A stretch of 64,000 bases of DNA from Komagataeibacter xylinus (GTDB lineage: Bacteria; Pseudomonadota; Alphaproteobacteria; Acetobacterales; Acetobacteraceae): positions 1 to 64,000 of the forward strand of contig NZ_QQBI01000010.1 in NCBI RefSeq assembly GCF_004302915.1, read 5' to 3'. This document shows, piece after piece, positions 51,600 to 62,938 of the stretch. The notes below the pieces were generated by a model, which did not search any database, had not been told where the DNA came from, and saw nothing but the letters and a program-made list of their open reading frames with translations. Positions within the stretch are counted from its first letter, which is position 1; every line of letters starts with the position of its first letter. The position numbers were made by a program, and so were the translations under genes.

Positions 51600-53260
51600 A
51601 TGACGATTTTCCTCCCGGCAGTTTCAACACCGGCGTGCCGCAGGCCCAGACGCGGCGGTACCGTTTCTCGGTCGTGTGGCTGGTGCCGATCGTGGCCATC
51701 ATCATCGCGGGCTATCTGGGCTGGCGCGGGCTGACCGGGCGCGGGCCGCTGATTGTCATCAGCTTCGACACCGCCGATGGCCTGACCAGCGGCCAGACCG
51801 AGGTCAAGAACAAGGCGGTCTCGCTCGGCACGGTCGATTCCATCCGGCTGAGCGATGACCTGCACCATGTCGAGGTGCGGGTGCGCATGACGGCGGCGGC
51901 AGGCCGCATGCTGACCGACCACGCCCGCTTCTGGGTCGTGCGGCCGCGCATCAACGGCGCGAGCATTACGGGGCTGGAAACGGTCATGTCCGGCGCCTAC
52001 ATCGCCATGGATGCAGGCGAGGCCGGGGGGCATTACGCCACGCATTTTACCGGCCTCGAATCACCGCCGGGCGTGCGCTCCGACCAGCCGGGCCATACCT
52101 ATACGCTCATCACGCAGTCGCTCGGCTCGCTCGGGCAGGGCGCGCCCATCTTCTTCCGTGACGTGGTGGTGGGCGAGGTGCTCGGCTACACCATGCCGCC
52201 CGAAGGGCGCGGGCCGATCAAGGTGCAGATTTTCGTGCAGGCCCCCTATGACAGCTACCTGCGCACCACCACGCGCTTCTGGAATGTATCGGGCGTGCAG
52301 GTTGGCCTTGGGGCGGGCGGGCTCAAGGTCAAGCTCCAGTCGCTCCAGGCGCTGCTCTCGGGTGGGGTGGCGTTTGATCCGCCCGATGAACGCAACGAGA
52401 AGAACACCCTGCCCCCCACGGCCGGGCCGGAAACCGCCTTCCAGCTTTATGACAGTGCGGAAGACGCCAATAGTGCCGGCTACCGCGAGCGCATTCCGCT
52501 GGTCACGTACCTGACCAGTTCGGTCACGGGGCTGACCAAGGGCGGGCGCCTGACCATGTTCGGCATCCAGGTCGGCATGATTGACGACGTGAAACTCCAG
52601 GTCGACCCTGCGACAGGCAGGGCGCATGTGCGCGTGGCCATGGAACTCCAGCCCGAGCGCGTGCTCGATAACCGGCAGGTACCACCCGATGCGCTGGCCG
52701 GGCTGTTGCGCGCGCAGGTGGCATCCGGCCTGCGGGCGTCGGTGCAGAGCACCAGCATGCTGACCGGCGAATCCGAAATCGGGCTGACCTTCGTGAAGAA
52801 TGCAACACCCGCGCAGGTCGAGATGGAAGGTGATGCCATGGTGCTGCCCGGCCAGGCGGGCGGCATGTCGGGCATCATGGATTCGCTCTCGGTGGTGAGC
52901 GACAAGATTGCCGCGATGCCGCTGACCCAGATGGGCGAGAACCTGAACAGCCTGCTGGCCCATGCCGATGCCCGCATCAACAGCCCCGACACCAAGCAGG
53001 CGCTGACCGCGCTGCGCAGTTCGTTGCAGAACCTGCAGGTCATATCGCATGATGCCCGCACCGAAATGCCGCAACTGCTGACCGGCATGGACAAGACGCT
53101 CAAGAGCGCCAACTCGGTGCTGTCGAGCTATGGCGGCGATACCGACTTCCAGCGCAACCTGCAGCAGATGATGCTGCAGCTTAACGATGCCGCGCGCTCG
53201 CTGCGCTTCCTGTCCGACTTCCTGACCCACCACCCCTCGGCACTGATTACGGGACGATAA
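51596..53260 (+). CDS. pqiB: MCE-domain protein PqiB
   Basis: 554 residues, close to E. coli PqiB. One N-terminal helix (about 20-40: YRFSVVWLVPIVAIIIAGYL) then three MCE/MlaD domains, the first with ADGLTSGQTEVKNKAVSLGT, the second beginning GHTYTLITQSLGSLGQGAP, the third about 295-395, and a helical C-terminus (about 410-555) expected to form a periplasmic needle. Carries lipids between membranes. GTG start overlaps pqiA. Confidence 0.93.
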   Translation: MNDDFPPGSFNTGVPQAQTRRYRFSVVWLVPIVAIIIAGYLGWRGLTGRGPLIVISFDTADGLTSGQTEVKNKAVSLGTVDSIRLSDDLHHVEVRVRMTAAAGRMLTDHARFWVVRPRINGASITGLETVMSGAYIAMDAGEAGGHYATHFTGLESPPGVRSDQPGHTYTLITQSLGSLGQGAPIFFRDVVVGEVLGYTMPPEGRGPIKVQIFVQAPYDSYLRTTTRFWNVSGVQVGLGAGGLKVKLQSLQALLSGGVAFDPPDERNEKNTLPPTAGPETAFQLYDSAEDANSAGYRERIPLVTYLTSSVTGLTKGGRLTMFGIQVGMIDDVKLQVDPATGRAHVRVAMELQPERVLDNRQVPPDALAGLLRAQVASGLRASVQSTSMLTGESEIGLTFVKNATPAQVEMEGDAMVLPGQAGGMSGIMDSLSVVSDKIAAMPLTQMGENLNSLLAHADARINSPDTKQALTALRSSLQNLQVISHDARTEMPQLLTGMDKTLKSANSVLSSYGGDTDFQRNLQQMMLQLNDAARSLRFLSDFLTHHPSALITGR

Positions 53261-53264
53261 GAGC

Positions 53265-53915
53265 ATGCAACGCCCCTTCTGGCATTTCATACAGTCCACG
53301 CGGCCCGTGGCCGCAGGCATGGCGGTTGTATCGCTGCTGGCACTTGGCGGCTGCGGGTCAGCCGACCCCACGCTGTACTCGCTGGCCCCCGTGCCTGCGG
53401 CGCAGGCGGGCAGTGCCAGCGCAGGCGTGCCTGCGGTGATCGAGGTGCGCACGCCCGGTGTTACGCCCTCGCTTGACCGGCAGAACATTGTGGGCGTGCA
53501 GGATGACTACAGTGTGACGCCAAGCAGTGGCGCGGCCTGGAGCGAGCCGCTTGCCCCCATGCTCGGCCATGTGCTGGCTACTGATCTGCAGCAGCGCCTG
53601 CCCGGCGTGAGCGTCTTTGCCCAGAACGATGCCACGAGCGCGCCCGCGCAGGGGTTTGTCGAGGTCGAGATTACCCGTTTCGCGCGTGATGCCACGGGCA
53701 TCGTGCATCTGGCGGGCAGCCTGTCGGTGCACCGGGCGGGTGACCCCGAGCATGCCCTGTCGGTGCCACTGGCGCTGACGGCCACGCCCGCAGGCAGCGG
53801 CATGCGGGCCATGGTGGCCTCGCTCAGCCAGTTGACCGGACAGGTGGCGGATATGGCGAGCGCGCGGCTGCAGGCCCTGCCGCCCGCGCCGCAGCCTGCC
53901 CTGCATAAACAATAA
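53265..53915 (+). CDS. pqiC: PqiC-like outer-membrane lipoprotein (ABC-type transport auxiliary, DUF330)
   Basis: 216 residues. Lipobox LLALGGC (Cys about 30), then the DUF330 opening PTLYSLAPVPA, VIEVRTPGVTPSLDRQNIVG, a middle LAPMLGHVLATDLQQRLPGV, and a Pro-rich C-terminus. It anchors the PqiB needle to the outer membrane. Four bases after pqiB. The operon ends in a palindromic repeat. Confidence 0.9.
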   Translation: MQRPFWHFIQSTRPVAAGMAVVSLLALGGCGSADPTLYSLAPVPAAQAGSASAGVPAVIEVRTPGVTPSLDRQNIVGVQDDYSVTPSSGAAWSEPLAPMLGHVLATDLQQRLPGVSVFAQNDATSAPAQGFVEVEITRFARDATGIVHLAGSLSVHRAGDPEHALSVPLALTATPAGSGMRAMVASLSQLTGQVADMASARLQALPPAPQPALHKQ

Positions 53916-53992
53916 AAGTTTTTAGGCGCCGCCTTTTTTCAAAAGGCGGCGTTCTTTCTAAGCTTTTTGAAAAAAGCTTCACCAAGAACTTC
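53914..53992. repeat. intergenic palindromic repeat, copy 8 (full unit)
   Basis: AAAAGTTTTTAGGCGCCGCC, TTTTTTCAAAA, GGCGGCG, then AAGCTTTTTGAAAAAAGCTT, CACCAAGAACTTCT. Both hairpins are present. Starts inside the pqiC stop region and lies between converging pqiC and nusG. Confidence 0.8.
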
Positions 53993-54022
53993 TGAAGGCC
54001 TGCAAAATATTCCGGGCATAAA

Positions 54023-54044
54023 AAAAGCGCCCGAAGGCGCTTTT
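54023..54044 (-). terminator. terminator downstream of nusG
   Basis: AAAAGCGCC/GGCGCTTTT stem with a CGAA loop (54032-54035); on the minus strand it ends in TTTTTT. Stops the secE-nusG transcript 23 bases after nusG. Confidence 0.85.
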
Positions 54045-54066
54045 CAGTTCAGCGGGGAGAGAAGGC

Positions 54067-54597
54067 TCAGACCTTCTCCACCTGGCTGTATTCCAGATCG
54101 ACCGGGGTGGAGCGGCCGAAGATGGAAACGCTGACCTTCAGGCGGCCGCGTTCTTCGTCCACTTCCTCGATCGTGCCGTTGAACGAGGTGAAGGGGCCAT
54201 CGGCCACGCGGATCTGCTCGCCAATCTCGAAGGTAACGGAGGGGCGGACCCGCTCGACACCTTCCTGCGCCTGCTTCATGGCCCGTTCGGCTTCAGCCTT
54301 GGGGATGGGCGTGGGGCGGGTCTTGCTGCCAAGGAAACCGGTGACCTTGGGCGTGTCCTTGACCAGGTGCCATGCCTCATCGGTCAGTTCCATGTTGACC
54401 AGCACGTAACCGGGGAAGAACTTGCGCTCGGCATTGACCTTCTGGCCACGACGCACTTCCGTCACTTCTTCCGAAGGGACGAGGATCTCACCGAAATGGT
54501 CGGCCAGCCCCTTCTGGGCGGCCTGTTCCGTGATGTGCTGGGCAATCTTCTTCTCGAAGCCCGAATAGACGTGGATCACATACCACCGCTTGGCCAT
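54067..54597 (-). CDS. nusG: transcription termination/antitermination protein NusG
   Basis: 176 residues. NGN domain at the start ([43 protein letters not shown]) and a KOW domain at the end ([40 protein letters not shown]). Binds RNA polymerase and Rho or S10. ATG at 54597, eight bases after secE's stop. Confidence 0.97.
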   Translation of the reverse strand: MAKRWYVIHVYSGFEKKIAQHITEQAAQKGLADHFGEILVPSEEVTEVRRGQKVNAERKFFPGYVLVNMELTDEAWHLVKDTPKVTGFLGSKTRPTPIPKAEAERAMKQAQEGVERVRPSVTFEIGEQIRVADGPFTSFNGTIEEVDEERGRLKVSVSIFGRSTPVDLEYSQVEKV

Positions 54598-54605
54598 GGC
54601 TGAAC

Positions 54606-54800
54606 TCAGCCTCCCAGTCCGAAGAGTTTCCGTACGGCAAGGCCGATCACCTCGTCGACGAGGAAAAAGAAAACCGATGCAAGACCGGCCATGGCCAGCA
54701 CCGCACCCGTTGTCATCAGGGTGGCGCGTCGTGTGGGCCACGTGACTTTCCTGGCCTCGGCCCGAACGTCTTCAACAAATTTCGCGGGACTGACCGACAC
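54606..54800 (-). CDS. secE: SecE subunit of the Sec translocon
   Basis: 64 residues, the short alphaproteobacterial form: amphipathic helix [20 protein letters not shown], then one membrane helix ([20 protein letters not shown]) and a C-terminal [11 protein letters not shown]. Start is GTG 54800 with AGGAAGGG upstream. Lies between tRNA-Trp and nusG, the classic order. Confidence 0.95.
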   Translation of the reverse strand: MSVSPAKFVEDVRAEARKVTWPTRRATLMTTGAVLAMAGLASVFFFLVDEVIGLAVRKLFGLGG

Positions 54801-54935
54801 GAAATACCCTTCCTGCAACGCCACGGCGCACCAACCGGATGAACCAGCCGGTGCGGGGCCAAAGAACCGGTGCGGACCATTGTGGCCCGACCCATCGGGT
54901 GCCAGGCCGGAAGGGGAATGCCCGACCGGAAAGAA

Positions 54936-55012
54936 TGGCAGGGGTGGAGGGTCTCGAACCCGCAACCTCCGGTTTTGGAGACCGGCGCTCTAGCCAATTG
55001 AGCTACACCCCT
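54936..55012 (-). tRNA. tRNA-Trp (anticodon CCA)
   Basis: Minus strand with encoded CCA. Acceptor AGGGGTG/CACCCCT, D-arm AGCTCAATTGGCTAGAGC, anticodon loop CTCCAAA, T-arm GCGGGTTCGAGACCCTC. Located directly before secE, as in many bacteria. Confidence 0.96.
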
Positions 55013-55237
55013 GCAAAGCCGCCTGCGAAGGCCCGAAACGCATGGCGTGGCATCTGCCGCGCCGTTTCGGGTCGTCCATGCGAACCCGGCACAGGAAGCG
55101 GAAAAAAGTATGAACCGAGCCGAAAGTCAAGAGGGTGCGCCCATAAAAATACAAGTTTGGTGCGTTTGGCCCTTCGCCCCGGTTTATGGGCTTGCGCGAC
55201 AAAGGGCGGAAACGGTATGGATGGGCCAACCTTATGG

Positions 55238-55311
55238 GCGGGCGTAGCATAGTGGTAATGCAGTAGCCTTCCAAGCTTCTGAGGAGGGTTCGATTCCCTT
55301 CGCCCGCTCCA
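55238..55311 (+). tRNA. tRNA-Gly (anticodon TCC)
   Basis: Acceptor GCGGGCG/CGCCCGC, D-region AGCATAGTGGTAATGC, anticodon loop CTTCCAA, T-arm AGGGTTCGATTCCCT, CCA encoded. Divergent from tRNA-Trp. Second tRNA-Gly of the window. Confidence 0.95.
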
Positions 55312-55399
55312 TGGTCCCCATACAATAAAATCCGTTTCGGCCCTGACCGGATTCGGGCGCGCGCCGCCCGGACGGCATGGTGGGGCAGGGGTGATCTCA

Positions 55400-56830
55400 A
55401 TGGCATCGACCGGCTCTCCTACCCTCCATCCGCGCGTGGTGCTGGCCACATGCTGCCTGAGCCTGCTGCTGGTCATGATGGATGTCACGGTGGTCAATGT
55501 CGTGCTGCCCTCCATCCGCGCGCAGATGCATGGCGGCTTTTCCACCCTGCAATGGGTGGTGGATGCCTACACCCTCATGGTGGCCAGCCTCATGCTGCTG
55601 GTGGGCACGCTGGCCGACCGGTTCGGGCGGCGGCGGATGTTCCTTGTCGGCATTGCGCTGTTCTGCGCGGGCTCGGCCCTGTGCGGGCTGGCGCGCAGCG
55701 TGGAGATGCTGGTGTTCGCCCGCGCGGTGCAGGGGATCGGCGGCTCGATGCTCAACCCGGTGGCGCTGTCGATCCTGACAAGCGTGTATGTCGAGCCACG
55801 GGCGCGCGCGCAGGCCATTGGTACATGGGGCGCTACATCGGGTGTCGCGCTGGCGCTGGGGCCGGTTGTGGGCGGCGTGCTGGTGCACTGGGTGGGCTGG
55901 CAGGCGGTGTTCTGGGTCAATGTGCCGATCGGGCTGATCGCCATCGCGCTGACGCTGCGCTTCGTGCCCGAATCCCGCGGCGGGCGCGGGCGCGGCATTG
56001 ACGCGCCGGGGCAGCTGCTGGCCATCGTGGCGCTGGCCATGATCACCTCTGGGCTGATCGAGGCGCATAATTACGGCTGGTCGTCGCCCGCCATTTCCGG
56101 CTTCCTCGGCTTCGGGGCGCTGTCGGTCGCGGGGTTTGTCATTGTCGAGCGCCGGGCCGCAACACCCCTGATCGACCTGCGCTTTTTTGGCGCATGGCCG
56201 TTCTCGGGGGCGATCATCATCGCCGTGCTGGCCTTTGCCATGTTCAGCGCCTTCCTGTTCCTCAACACGCTTTACCTGCAGGATGTGCGCGGGCTTGACG
56301 CGCTGCATGCCGGACTGTGCACGCTGCCGTTTGCGGCGGGCTCCATGCTGTGCGCCCCGCTTTCGGGGCGGCTGACGGGGCGGTATGGCGCGCGGCTGCC
56401 GCTGCTGCTTTCCGCCATCGGGTTCGGTGCGGGCGCGCTGTTGCTGACAGGGCTGGACGCATCGAGCCCGCTCGGCCTGCTGCTCGCCTCCTACGGTCTG
56501 TGCGGGTGCGGGTTTGGCCTGTGCAACGCGCCCATTACCAATGCGGCCATTTCCGGCATGCCGCGGGCGCAGGCGGGTGTGGCGGCGGCCATTGCCTCGA
56601 CTAGCCGGCAGGTGGGTGCGCTGCTTGGCATAGCGCTTGGGGGCGCCATGAGTGCGTCAAGCGTGCGGGGCGGGGTGGTGGAATGGAGCGCCTTCCCCCA
56701 GGCCACCCATGCGGTGTGGTGGAGCATGGTGGTGGGGGCGGGCTGCATCGCGGCGCTGGGGCTGGTTTCGACCGGACTCCGCGCGCGGCGGAGCGCCCAG
56801 GCGGTCGCGGCGCTGCTTGATTCGGCATGA
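55400..56830 (+). CDS. MFS drug efflux pump, DHA2 (EmrB) type
   Basis: 476 residues from ATG 55400 (479 from GTG 55391) with 14 hydrophobic helices. DHA2 signatures: LLVMMDVTVVNVVLPSIRAQ, WVVDAYTLMVASLMLLVG, LADRFGRRRMFLVG, ARAVQGIGGSML, GPVVGGVLVHWVGWQAVFWV. Proton-driven drug exporter; substrate unknown. Stands alone after tRNA-Gly; no EmrA partner adjacent. Confidence 0.92.
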   Translation: MASTGSPTLHPRVVLATCCLSLLLVMMDVTVVNVVLPSIRAQMHGGFSTLQWVVDAYTLMVASLMLLVGTLADRFGRRRMFLVGIALFCAGSALCGLARSVEMLVFARAVQGIGGSMLNPVALSILTSVYVEPRARAQAIGTWGATSGVALALGPVVGGVLVHWVGWQAVFWVNVPIGLIAIALTLRFVPESRGGRGRGIDAPGQLLAIVALAMITSGLIEAHNYGWSSPAISGFLGFGALSVAGFVIVERRAATPLIDLRFFGAWPFSGAIIIAVLAFAMFSAFLFLNTLYLQDVRGLDALHAGLCTLPFAAGSMLCAPLSGRLTGRYGARLPLLLSAIGFGAGALLLTGLDASSPLGLLLASYGLCGCGFGLCNAPITNAAISGMPRAQAGVAAAIASTSRQVGALLGIALGGAMSASSVRGGVVEWSAFPQATHAVWWSMVVGAGCIAALGLVSTGLRARRSAQAVAALLDSA

Positions 56831-57145
56831 TGCATTATTGATATGCATAATATGCATACCTTGACGGCCATTCCCGACAGCCCGTCGTGCCGGGAAGCGA
56901 CAAAACCGGCGCTTTCCTGTTTCCGAAACGACGCGCGGCATGTATGATCCCGCCATCCTCTGGCACGAGCGTGCCCATATGCGCGAAAACAGGCGGTAGT
57001 GTGGCGCGGCGCGGCGCCAGCGGGCCGCCTGTCTGTTGCGTGTGTCTACGCTGCGTGCTAGAGCCGCGCCAGCAGCGCACGGGGCCTCGGTTTCCGGGCA
57101 GGCGGCTTGTGTTTGAATCAAGATTCTGGATTGGAAAAGCGGACA
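56831..57145. promoter_or_regulatory. upstream region of the atp operon
   Basis: 315 bases without a gene. Tandem ATATGCATA copies at 56841-56858 contain two TATGCATA octamers; TGCATT precedes them. GC-rich, structure-prone DNA follows (57000-57100: CGGCGCGGCGCCAGCGGGCC). Holds presumably the atpH promoter; no -35/-10 pair is convincing. Confidence 0.4.
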
Positions 57146-57727
57146 GTGGATTCGGGTGGAACGACCTCAATACCGATCGCCTCCATTGCCAATGGCCTTC
57201 CCGGTCGTTACGCGACGGCGCTCTATGAGCTTGCGGCTGAACGCCAGCAGCTTGATCCTGTTCTGGAGCAGGCCACGGCCCTTGCCAGCCTGATTGACGG
57301 CAGCGCCGACCTGCGCACCGCCCTTGCGGACCGCACGCTCGACCTGCGCGACAGCGCGCGCGCTGTCGATGCCGTGCTGGCCGCCGAGGGGTTCAGCCCC
57401 CTCATGCGTGATTTTGTTGGCGTGGTGGCGCATAACCGCCGCCTTCCGCGCCTGCGTGAGATTCTTGCCGCGCTGGCGGCTATCGCTGCGGCCCGGCGCG
57501 GGGAAGTGGTGGCGGATGTCGTATCCGCCCACCCCCTGACCGACCTGCAGCGTGTCCAGCTTCGCAGCCGCCTTGCCGAGGCCGGCTATTCCAAAGTCAA
57601 TATCCAGGAGCGTGTTGACGCGGCCCTGCTGGGCGGTCTGGTCGTGCGCGTAGGCGCCCGCCTGTATGACACCAGTCTCAGATCCCGCCTTACCCGCCTG
57701 CACCATGCCATGAAGGGAGCCGCGTGA
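57146..57727 (+). CDS. atpH: ATP synthase F1 subunit delta
   Basis: 193 residues. Peripheral stalk subunit joining F1 to FO. N-terminal helical domain: [21 protein letters not shown]-terminal part ends [36 protein letters not shown], the delta signature. Start GTG 57146 ([10 protein letters not shown]) is the most family-like; a TTG at 57107 is open but weak. First of atpHAGDC. Confidence 0.92.
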   Translation: MDSGGTTSIPIASIANGLPGRYATALYELAAERQQLDPVLEQATALASLIDGSADLRTALADRTLDLRDSARAVDAVLAAEGFSPLMRDFVGVVAHNRRLPRLREILAALAAIAAARRGEVVADVVSAHPLTDLQRVQLRSRLAEAGYSKVNIQERVDAALLGGLVVRVGARLYDTSLRSRLTRLHHAMKGAA

Positions 57728-59265
57728 TGGAAATCCGCCCCTCCGAGATTTCGGATATCCTCAAGCAGCAGATCGCTACGTTCGACAAGGCCGCTGACGT
57801 TGCCGAGACAGGGACCATCCTGTCGGTTGGCGACGGCATTGCCCGTGTCTACGGCCTGCAGAATGTTGAAGCCGGCGAAATGCTGGACTTCCCCGCCAGT
57901 GGCCAGAAGGGCATGGCGCTCAACCTCGAGAATGACAATGTCGGTGTTGTCATCTTCGGTGATGACAGCGCAATGCGTGAAGGCGACACCGTCGCCCGCA
58001 CCGGCAAGGTGGTTGAAGTGCCCACCGGCAAGGCGCTGCTCGGCCGCGTGGTCGATGGCCTCGGCAACCCGATCGACGGCAAGGGTCCGCTCGTGGGTGA
58101 AGTCATCAGCAAGCGCGCGGAAATCAAGGCGCCCGGCATCATGCCGCGCCAGTCCGTCAGCGAGCCGATGCAGACCGGCATCAAGGCGATCGACGCGCTC
58201 GTGCCCATCGGGCGTGGCCAGCGCGAGCTGATCATCGGTGACCGCCAGACCGGCAAGACCGCCATCCTGATCGACACCATCGTCAACCAGAAGAGCGTCA
58301 ACGCGCTGGGTGACGAGAGCAAGTCGCTCTACTGCATCTATGTCGCCATCGGGCAGAAGCGCTCGACCGTGGCGCAGCTGGTGCGCACGCTGGAGGAGAC
58401 CGGCGCGATGGAATATTCCATCGTCGTGGCCGCCACCGCGTCCGACCCGGCGCCGATGCAGTACCTGGCGCCGTATGCCGCCTGCTCCATGGGCGAATAC
58501 TTCCGCGATAACGGCATGCATGCCCTGATCGTGTATGATGACCTGTCCAAGCAGGCCGTCGCCTACCGCCAGATGTCGCTGCTGCTGCGTCGCCCGCCGG
58601 GCCGCGAAGCTTATCCCGGTGACGTGTTCTACCTGCATTCGCGCCTGCTCGAGCGTGCGGCCAAGATGTCCGACAAGTTCGGCGCTGGCTCGCTGACCGC
58701 CCTGCCGGTGATCGAGACGCAGGCCGGTGACGTGTCCGCCTATATCCCGACCAACGTGATCTCCATCACCGATGGCCAGGTCTTCCTTGAAACCGACCTG
58801 TTCTACCGTGGCATCCGCCCCGCCGTGAACGTGGGTGGTTCCGTGTCCCGCGTGGGTTCGGCCGCCCAGATCAAGGCGATGAAGCAGGTTGCGGGCAAGA
58901 TCAAGCTCGAGCTGGCGCAGTATCGTGAAATGGCGGCGTTCTCGCAGTTCGCCTCCGACCTCGATCCCGCGACCCAGAAGCAGCTGGCCCGTGGCGCGCG
59001 CCTTGTCGAGCTGCTCAAGCAGCCCGAAACCTCGCCGTTGTCGGTCGAGGAGCAGGTTGTGGTGCTTTACGCTGGCACGCGTGGCTATATCGATGCCGTG
59101 CCGGTGGCCGAAGTGACCAGCTACGAGAAGCGCCTGCTCGACGATGTTCGCACATCGGGCAAGGATATCCTGGAATCGATCCGGACCCAGCGCCAGCTGA
59201 CGAAGGACATCGAAAGCCGCCTGAACGATTTCCTGACGACATTCGGCCGTCAGTTCGCCAACTGA
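57727..59265 (+). CDS. atpA: ATP synthase F1 subunit alpha
   Basis: 512 residues. [16 protein letters not shown] start, Walker [10 protein letters not shown], and [18 protein letters not shown] near the N-terminus. Non-catalytic nucleotide-binding subunit of F1. ATG 57727 shares its A with the atpH stop (TGATG). Confidence 0.97.
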   Translation: MEIRPSEISDILKQQIATFDKAADVAETGTILSVGDGIARVYGLQNVEAGEMLDFPASGQKGMALNLENDNVGVVIFGDDSAMREGDTVARTGKVVEVPTGKALLGRVVDGLGNPIDGKGPLVGEVISKRAEIKAPGIMPRQSVSEPMQTGIKAIDALVPIGRGQRELIIGDRQTGKTAILIDTIVNQKSVNALGDESKSLYCIYVAIGQKRSTVAQLVRTLEETGAMEYSIVVAATASDPAPMQYLAPYAACSMGEYFRDNGMHALIVYDDLSKQAVAYRQMSLLLRRPPGREAYPGDVFYLHSRLLERAAKMSDKFGAGSLTALPVIETQAGDVSAYIPTNVISITDGQVFLETDLFYRGIRPAVNVGGSVSRVGSAAQIKAMKQVAGKIKLELAQYREMAAFSQFASDLDPATQKQLARGARLVELLKQPETSPLSVEEQVVVLYAGTRGYIDAVPVAEVTSYEKRLLDDVRTSGKDILESIRTQRQLTKDIESRLNDFLTTFGRQFAN

Positions 59266-59281
59266 GGAAGATCGGGCAACC

Positions 59282-61671
<2,390 letters not shown>

Positions 61672-61702
61672 ACCCCGGCCCCTGACGCAAGGAAAATAGA
61701 CC

Positions 61703-62128
61703 ATGTCCATTAAGGTCAAGATTGTCAGCCCGGAGAAAGTCCTGTTCGCGCATGACGCTGATATGGCTGTCATGCCGGGGGCGGAAGGCGACATCGCGGC
61801 CATGCCCGATCATGCCCCGCTCATGCTGACGCTGCGCGGTGGCGTGGTTGATATCTATGAAGGCGATGTGGTGACGCATCGCTTCTTCGTGGCGGGCGGC
61901 TTTGCCGATATCGCGCCAAGCCACTGCACCATCCTTGCCGACCGGGCCACCAAGCTCGAAGACCTGTCGGTCGACGATGCGGAAGCCCGCCTGGCGGGTC
62001 TGGAAAAATCCTATGAGGAAGCGGACAAGATGAACGTGCCCGCGCTTGATATCCTCATGGGCAAGATGCAGTCGGCCCGGGCCGAGATCGAGGCGGCGCA
62101 GTCTGCCATTCCGGGCATGTCGCTCTGA
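61703..62128 (+). CDS. atpC: ATP synthase F1 subunit epsilon
   Basis: 141 residues. Beta-sandwich N-terminal domain (MSIKVKIVSPEKVLFAHDAD, GAEGDIAAMPDHAPLMLTLR, FVAGGFADI) and a C-terminal helical pair. Links gamma to the c-ring and inhibits ATPase. Last gene of atpHAGDC; FO genes are elsewhere. Confidence 0.95.
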   Translation: MSIKVKIVSPEKVLFAHDADMAVMPGAEGDIAAMPDHAPLMLTLRGGVVDIYEGDVVTHRFFVAGGFADIAPSHCTILADRATKLEDLSVDDAEARLAGLEKSYEEADKMNVPALDILMGKMQSARAEIEAAQSAIPGMSL

Positions 62129-62184
62129 TACTAGCCAGCCTGCATCCGCTTCCCGCATTGGGGGCGGATGTATAGCCGGACATG

Positions 62185-62209
62185 AAAAGCGCCCTTACGG
62201 GGCGCTTTT
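62185..62209 (+). terminator. terminator of the atp operon
   Basis: AAAAGCGCCC (62185-62194) and GGGCGCTTTT (62200-62209) pair around TTACG, followed by more Ts and an A-T run. Classical rho-independent form, 57 bases after atpC. Confidence 0.9.
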
Positions 62210-62219
62210 TTTATGGATA

Positions 62220-62300
62220 GAAGTTTTTGGTGAAGCTTTTTTAAAAAAGCTTCGAAAAGAATGTCGCCTTTTTGAAAAAAGGCGGCATCCAAAAACTTTA
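62220..62300. repeat. intergenic palindromic repeat, copy 9 (full unit)
   Basis: GAAGTTTTTGGTGAAGC, TTTTTTAAAAAA, GCTTC, then TCGCCTTTTTGAAAAAAGGC, GGCATCCAAAAACTT. Outer ends AAGTTTTTGG and CCAAAAACTT are exact inverted copies. Between the converging atpC and queF; here the GAAGCTTT hairpin precedes the GCCGCC hairpin, the reverse of copy 8. Confidence 0.85.
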
Positions 62301-62318
62301 TTTTTATAAAACAGATAT

Positions 62319-62798
62319 TTAGCCGCGCCCGCGGTAGCCGGGCACGTCCTGTGCCGGGATCCACACGCCTTCCGGCGGCGTGCCGGTCTGCCAGAACACA
62401 TCAATGGGCATGCCGCCGCGCGGGTACCAGTAGGCCCCGATGCGCAGCCACACCGGCTTGAGCAGATCGACGAGCGTTGTGGCGATCTGCATCGAGCACC
62501 GCTCGTGGAAGGCGCCGTGGTTGCGGAAACTGGTCAGGAACAGCTTGAGCGACTTGCTCTCCACGATCCACTCATCAGGAATGTAGTCGATCACGATATG
62601 GGCGAAATCGGGCTGCCCCGTGACCGGGCACAGCGAGGTGAATTCGGGTGCCGTGAAACGCACCACGTAGCGCCGCCCGCGGTCGGGGGCGGGCACGCGT
62701 TCAAGCCGCGCTTCCTCGGGGCTTGCGGGCTGGGCGCTGTTCTGGCCGAGCTGCGTCAGGAACTGGCTGCCATCATCTTGGGTGGGATTGGAGGTCAT
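62319..62798 (-). CDS. queF: NADPH-dependent 7-cyano-7-deazaguanine reductase QueF
   Basis: 159 residues, type I (short) QueF. Reduces preQ0 to preQ1 in queuosine synthesis. Catalytic Cys in [13 protein letters not shown], then [15 protein letters not shown] (ESKSLK signature), and [12 protein letters not shown] with the substrate-binding His-Glu. Start ATG 62798 ([10 protein letters not shown]); no preQ1 riboswitch seen upstream. Convergent with the atp operon, divergent from RNase D. Confidence 0.95.
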   Translation of the reverse strand: MTSNPTQDDGSQFLTQLGQNSAQPASPEEARLERVPAPDRGRRYVVRFTAPEFTSLCPVTGQPDFAHIVIDYIPDEWIVESKSLKLFLTSFRNHGAFHERCSMQIATTLVDLLKPVWLRIGAYWYPRGGMPIDVFWQTGTPPEGVWIPAQDVPGYRGRG

Positions 62799-62938
62799 GG
62801 GCGGGTCCGTCCGCAATGAAAAAAAGGGATAGGGGGCTGATGCCGCAAGGCGTTGGGGGGCGTCAATGGAAATGCGGGGAGGGGACATGCGGTTTTCCCC
62901 GCTTCCGCAACCCGGTGCTGGCATGATAACTGCACGGA

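Noticed and set aside
55003-55545. Minus-strand frame with GRRESNPPQKLGRLLHYH
   Set aside because: Antisense of tRNA-Gly(TCC) and flank; no ribosome site or family.
62799-62938. preQ1 riboswitch before queF
   Set aside because: The minus-strand leader lacks the preQ1-I/II conserved core.
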